From positions 2,108,001-2,172,000 of the forward strand of contig CADCXA010000025.1 in the NCBI GenBank assembly GCA_902806565.1: DNA of 64,000 nt, in the 5' to 3' direction. Position 1 is the first letter of the stretch, and each line of letters opens with the position of its first letter. The DNA is from Hypoxylon rubiginosum (taxonomy: Eukaryota > Ascomycota > Sordariomycetes > Xylariales > Hypoxylaceae). This document shows, in pieces, positions 59,573 to 64,000 of the stretch. The notes below the pieces were generated by a model. That model was not told where the DNA came from, made no database searches, and saw only the letters and a list, made by a program, of their open reading frames with translations. A program made the position numbers and the translations under genes.

Positions 59573-61696
59573 CTACAACTTACTCCCCTGCTCTCCCTGC
59601 GCCAGCGCGCCGCTCATCAAGAAGTCCCCCTCCGCCCCGGGGCCCGGTCGCGGGCGGCCCAGGAGGACCATCTCGCGGCCGCCGGCGGTGCCCCACCAGG
59701 CGACGCCGAGGGCGGAGCGCTCGACGTCCATCTCGCCGCCGACGAGCACGTCCCAGAAGCGGCGGTGGGCGACTTCGCGCATGGCCGGGTCGGCGACGGC
59801 GTTCATGGCCTGGGCGGCGCGGGCGAGCCACTCCTCGACGGCGTGCAGAGGTAAATACGGGAGGGCGTCGAGGAGGGCGAGTACGAGGGCAGTCTGCTCC
59901 GAGATGGGTTGCGCCGCCTCTCCCTTCGCGGCGGCTGCCTGTTCACCAGCCGGCGGCAGGAGCGGGGCGGTGGAGGCGCCGCCCTCGAGGGCGCGGAACC
60001 GGAGCATCTCCAGCAGGGTCTCGGCGAGGTCGGGGTGGGAGGCGGATAAGGGGTACGGGGGGCTGGCGATCTGGACGACGGCGCGGAAGGCGAGGCGGAA
60101 CTGGCGCGGGGAGACGCGCGACGGGAAGGAGGCGAGGAGGGCGTCGACGTAGAAGGGGACGAGGGAGGCGGCGACGGCGGCGTGCTGCGGGCACGAGAGC
60201 GCCGAGAGCACGGCCGAGTGGGCCGACTCGAAGAGCTCGAGCGTCAGGGACGACGGCGGGCTGCTGGTGTTGGTGTTGGAAGGGCAGGTCAGCCACGAGG
60301 TAGGCGACAGGTACGCGGCCGCGGCCGCGATGACGAGGGCCTCGCAGGCGGGCGTCGGGAGTGCGAGCGGGAGGTGCTCGGCCGTGTTCAAATAGAAGAG
60401 CGTCGTGGCCTGGACTACCGGGGACGGCACTACGTTGCCCGTCTGAGGCGGCGGCGGTTGTGTTTCCTGCAGGAAGGAGACGCAAGCGTCCGGATAGCGC
60501 GTGATGGTGTCAAGGGAGGTGAGATAGGTAAACGTGTACACCTGGAACGAACTTGCGCCCCGGCGCGTGGATATGAAGGACAAGTTGCGCAGGCTGTGCA
60601 GCGTCTTTGCGGCTACGGATGGAGCGACGATGTCGTTTCTGATGGACGGATCTAGGAGTGACCGTCCGACTACGGACTGCATTGTAGCAACCACGGTATA
60701 TAAGATTTTCTTTAATAGCTGCCACAGCATTGAATAGGGGCCTTGGAGGGTTTCGGGCGAGAGAAGTGCTGCCTCGGCCGAGGCGTCGACGGCGGAAAGG
60801 GCGCAGTGCGTCCATTTATCCAGCAGTCCTGCGGTGAAGTCGAGTAGCTGGTCGTGGGCCTGAAGAACAATATTTGAATCTGTGGCATGCTGAACAGTAA
60901 ATGAAGCGAGCCGCGATAGGGGTCCCATATTCTGTGCTAGGGGTCTCGACTCGAGTTTCTGGAGCCTAGCCACAGAAGGCGAATTACCATGCCATGATAT
61001 GTTCTGCCCCGGTACAATATCGCCTGCTATCGACGAAACGAAATCACCATGCTGGAAACCCTCCTCTCCGAGCATCGCTTCAATGAGAGCCGGCAGGAGA
61101 GCATTCCCGTCGATCAGCTGCCTGGCCGGATGCGATAGGAGAGGGAACGCGTAGGTCAAGGCTAAGACAACGGCACCTCGACCCAAAGGCCCCGTCCGTA
61201 AGGGGTCCTGTAGCGAGAGGTTGGCAGCTGTGACGACGGCCTGTTCGAGCGTCGATCGTAAACTGCGAGATAGCGATCTTCGGTCCTCGGCTTCCATGCC
61301 CATCAAGATGCCCGCCAATACCAGAACGTGCTGCCACCTGCTCGACCTGTCGTCTGCTCCTTTCGCGACCGCGCGTGCCCAGCTGTCGCTATGGACACCG
61401 CTTCCCACCGGCGGCTGTCCCCTCGGGAGGTCTGCATTCTGCAGCTCGTTCTTCCGCACGTGGACCGCGGCGGTGTTGTATATGCTTATGATCCGCAGGC
61501 AAGTGCGCAGGCCGTCGGGGAATTGCCATATGGCGCGTGCGGTGAGGAAATGTGAGGTGAGAAGAGAGAGGTTGAGAGGGTTGTTGAGGTTGGTGAGGAG
61601 TGTGGCTGTCGTCCCGAGGATCTTGTCCGTCTCGGCTGGATTGGGATCGTTCTGGTAGGCCCGTAGGACCGTCGCTAATAGTCGATCGGCTGGCAT
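59573..61696 (-). CDS. PEX8: PEX8-like intraperoxisomal peroxin with SKL end
   Basis: A single 707-aa exon on the minus strand. The N-terminus MPADRLLATVLRAYQNDPNPAETDKILGTTATLLTNLNNPLNLSLLTSHFL and the DGLRTCLRIISIYNTAA segment match filamentous-fungal PEX8 as I know it. The protein is alpha-helical and repeat-like throughout, without transmembrane segments. The last three residues are SKL, a PTS1 signal, which fits PEX8: the peroxin inside the peroxisome that links the docking and RING subcomplexes of the import machinery. The C-terminal 300 residues are Ala/Leu-rich and strongly GC-rich at the DNA level; the N-terminal part is less so. Alternative: another PTS1 protein with HEAT-like helices. 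Confidence 0.78.
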   Translation of the reverse strand: MPADRLLATVLRAYQNDPNPAETDKILGTTATLLTNLNNPLNLSLLTSHFLTARAIWQFPDGLRTCLRIISIYNTAAVHVRKNELQNADLPRGQPPVGSGVHSDSWARAVAKGADDRSSRWQHVLVLAGILMGMEAEDRRSLSRSLRSTLEQAVVTAANLSLQDPLRTGPLGRGAVVLALTYAFPLLSHPARQLIDGNALLPALIEAMLGEEGFQHGDFVSSIAGDIVPGQNISWHGNSPSVARLQKLESRPLAQNMGPLSRLASFTVQHATDSNIVLQAHDQLLDFTAGLLDKWTHCALSAVDASAEAALLSPETLQGPYSMLWQLLKKILYTVVATMQSVVGRSLLDPSIRNDIVAPSVAAKTLHSLRNLSFISTRRGASSFQVYTFTYLTSLDTITRYPDACVSFLQETQPPPPQTGNVVPSPVVQATTLFYLNTAEHLPLALPTPACEALVIAAAAAYLSPTSWLTCPSNTNTSSPPSSLTLELFESAHSAVLSALSCPQHAAVAASLVPFYVDALLASFPSRVSPRQFRLAFRAVVQIASPPYPLSASHPDLAETLLEMLRFRALEGGASTAPLLPPAGEQAAAAKGEAAQPISEQTALVLALLDALPYLPLHAVEEWLARAAQAMNAVADPAMREVAHRRFWDVLVGGEMDVERSALGVAWWGTAGGREMVLLGRPRPGPGAEGDFLMSGALAQGEQGSKL

Positions 61697-62153
61697 TTTC
61701 GGGTTTGTTTGTTCGTTTCTTTCTCGATTGCTAGTGTACTAGACCTAGACACATAGGGTTCCACGACCATCCCATAGTCACTTATAGGTATCTAACTTGT
61801 GCAAGCCCAGAAGCTAGAAGTGACTTGAAGTGATTATGGTGTAGTGATGGAGTTTACCGAGTTGAAGTGTTCTGAGTGTTCCGGTGCAGTTGTAATGTCG
61901 GCGGTCCACCTAATTTTTTACCGAGGTATGACCTAATTGGACACCACTGCATTGTGACGCGGGAGGCTACATTAAGCTAAGCTATTTAAGCTGTCCGCCT
62001 ACGCGGTAACAACCTTGAATCCTTGCCCTTTTAGCCTTCAAGCTCCAAAGCTCCACCTCCCATCATCTCGAGGTGCAACATGCATGTGCTTCTATCATAT
62101 GTACCATTCTAGACAGCTACTGTCTCCTGAGAGTCATAACCTTCGAGGGCCAG
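61697..62153. promoter_or_regulatory. Divergent promoter, PEX8 / TMEM170-like
   Basis: 457 bp separate the two start codons. TGACTTGAAGTGATTATGG-type sequence lies near 61822. No clear repeated motif was found. Confidence 0.35.
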
Positions 62154-62713
62154 ATGGCCACTATACCGTAAGCTACCCCATTCCGTTCCTCAGCAGCTCG
62201 TTTAGTAGTCTAGCAGTCTAGCTAATCCTCAGATATAGACGCGATTGCAATAATTACCCTCCAGACGACTATCGTAGTCTCCCGTTCCCATCTCTCTGCT
62301 GGCCTCCTCAAAATCAATACTGCGCTTTATACTCGGTCTGGGACTCATGGCGATTCACCCTGCTCTGGACCCTGATCCTCTTCGCCCTGTTTCACATGGG
62401 CACCACGGGAATCGCCTTGTCTATGCAGATTGGAAAGCCACGATCAGCATGGAAATACTTGTGGATTGTCCCCATTGTCTACGCCGTAGTCGCGGGGGCT
62501 GAAGCTCTGTTTACCGGAAGCATTGTTGGTCTGGTGTATGTATTCATTCTGGTTTTCTTCTGAATTCGTGATTGACATCAGACTTGCTCTAGGCTCGGTG
62601 CTGTCTACATTTCCGGATGCTACCAGATGCCAACATGGATACCATTTATATGGGGATGGATAAATGTCATAGTGTTGATCGTCTCTTCATTCACCATCCA
62701 AGGAGGTCTATGA
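62154..62713 (+). CDS. TMEM170-like small integral membrane protein
   Basis: Three exons (62154-62167, 62233-62535, 62593-62713) give 145 aa. The first exon is only 14 nt (MATIP); an in-frame TAG just upstream of exon 2 forces this splice or a similar one. Exon 2 opens DCNNYPPDDYRSLPFPS, then three membrane segments: FTLLWTLILFALFHMGTTGIAL, YLWIVPIVYAVVAGAEALF / SIVGLVLGAVY, and IPFIWGWINVIVLIVSSF. The blocks ALYSVWDSWRFTL, IGKPRSAWKYLWIVPIVY and MPTWIPFIWGWINV...IQGGL are those of the eukaryotic TMEM170 family. TMEM170 proteins shape ER sheets and the nuclear envelope in animals. In fungi the role is not established. Confidence 0.85.
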
Positions 62714-63943
62714 GACCCCATCACTCTAGCAATATCAGATCCTCAAGGTCCATGGAATATCAGCACATCTCGACATGATCCTAACATAGGACTACTACAT
62801 GCGATGCCAGGAAGCACGGTACTTTTCACCACCGCAGGCTGTAATCTCTGGTGTTGAACAGTGGTATTGGGGCAGATGCTATCCCAAGTGGTATGTGCCT
62901 AGGTAGGTCTGATGTTATTTCCAGACTGACTATTATGGTTGGGAGCTAACGTCATATTCTAAGAGGATCGGAATGGGGGTTGCATTTATTGTCCATTCCA
63001 GATTGGTTATCCCGCTGGAATAGGCTTTGGTCGTGGAGTTGGAGTTGGTAGAGGTAATGGGCCTGAATTCAGCACGACTGATGCTACACAAGTGAATGCC
63101 TTGTGGCATAGAGACCACTACTAGACTGGAAGCAAATCTGGTTGTCTAGGATAAAGAGATTCCTTTGTATACTCTGCTACTATGCACGAGTTTAGAGACT
63201 AAATAAATTTAGATATTCACATCTACCCCTATTGACAGAACGAGAACTTGAAATTCATAATCACTACCTACCTCATCCTATGTAAGTAAGAAGTGGTTTA
63301 ACTGATTGCTTCAAGTTTAGACATATTTAAACTACTTTTTAGTCCTTTCACATATCGACCGAAGCTTTTCTAAGAATAATCAAGCATATCTTCGACTAGC
63401 CCCTTTAAAATATAAAGAGATACACTTTAGTTAGTCCGCACAAGTAAACTAGACCACCGGGCACGTCCTTGCAATATCCATGCAAGGTACCTTTCCGTCA
63501 TGGCGGACAGGGCGGAGCGGATCTATTTCCGTCTATGGTGTGGGGTGCGTACCTGGTACTGCATTTACTGCCCGCCAACACCGCTCGATTATTGCAAGGC
63601 CCGATCGCTAAGCTTCTAGATCGTGAAACAACAAAAGATTGAATTACTCTTTGCGCTGAACACAAGTCTTCCGTGAATCATGGACTGGGCTACCCGCTTC
63701 CTTAGTCTTTGTCCCTGATGCGAAGAGAAGCGGCTTTGGAGCTAAGAAAGGAGGACTTCCGAATAACACAATGGACTCGTGGCCGGATAGGTAAGCTTGC
63801 TTTCTCTGTTTCAGTAGTCACCAAACCTGCATTTCGAGCAAACACCGCTGGAAGTCTTCCTTGGATGTTGCCTATCTTCGCAAAACTCTTTCATTGCTAT
63901 CGCCGGTTCCAGCAATTAGTCGACCAACCTATAGCGCGCCGAT
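62714..63943. other. Gene-free right-arm interval
   Basis: No supported coding frame. ATG 63771 (MDSWPD) is followed by a usable donor and a TTTCAG acceptor at about 63813, but the spliced frame stops at 63949, so it is probably a leader or uORF of the next gene. Confidence 0.4.
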
Positions 63944-64000
63944 ATGTTGACTGCCGACTCGCCGTCGACTTCATCGACACCCACTCCTACACCAACGCCG
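63944..64000 (+). CDS. Possible start of a gene cut by the window edge
   Basis: ATG at 63944 opens MLTADSPSTSSTPTPTP and stays open to the window edge. Ser/Thr/Pro-rich starts are common in fungal regulatory proteins, but 19 codons cannot identify a family. The pyrimidine-rich, intron-containing leader upstream is compatible with a real gene start. Confidence 0.4.
   Translation, partial: MLTADSPSTSSTPTPTPTP

Noticed and set aside
1..64000. CRISPR array, secondary-metabolite cluster or prokaryotic operon
   Set aside because: No spaced direct-repeat array, no PKS/NRPS/terpene core gene, and genes have spliceosomal introns.

Overview
This window looks like nuclear DNA of a filamentous ascomycete (Pezizomycotina, probably Sordariomycetes). 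The genes are broken by short GT-AG introns of roughly 50-120 bp. Several gene families are fungal-type (AFI1, PFS2, ZRT3, PEX8, a fungal DGAT1), and a large AT-only block has the look of repeat-induced point mutation (RIP). I rebuilt exon joins by eye from reading frame, splice sites and family knowledge. No search was run.

Layout. Left arm (1-19.2 kb): STM1-like ribosome-binding protein (+), a proline-rich CxxC orphan (+), TFIIIA (-) and RPB6 (+) sharing a divergent promoter, a small secreted cysteine-rich protein (+), S-formylglutathione hydrolase (+), AFI1 (-) with a doubtful small gene just upstream, then 2.6 kb without genes. Centre (about 19.25-33.12 kb): a 13.9 kb block of extremely AT-rich, coding-dead sequence with degenerate tandem repeats. 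Right arm (33.2-64 kb): myosin regulatory light chain (+) starting almost at the block edge, a TPR/J-domain co-chaperone (+), an MFS transporter (+) with a (CAG)22 leader, DGAT1 (-), PFS2 (+), NUC1 (-), a fungal multi-pass membrane protein (-), ZRT3 (+), a hairpin-rich tRNA-like element, PEX8 (-), a TMEM170-like protein (+), and possibly a gene cut by the window edge.

The genes are mostly single-copy housekeeping functions: transcription (TFIIIA, RPB6), mRNA 3' processing (PFS2), translation (STM1), formaldehyde detoxification (SFGH), lipid storage (DGAT1), zinc homeostasis (ZRT3), peroxisome biogenesis (PEX8), polarity and cytokinesis (AFI1, RLC1). They do not form one pathway or a biosynthetic cluster. 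The accessory signals are the RIP block, the secreted protein and the element at 59.06-59.23 kb. That element carries two adjacent hairpins with the same 8-nt loop and stems that differ by paired (compensatory) changes, and it is the least explained item here.
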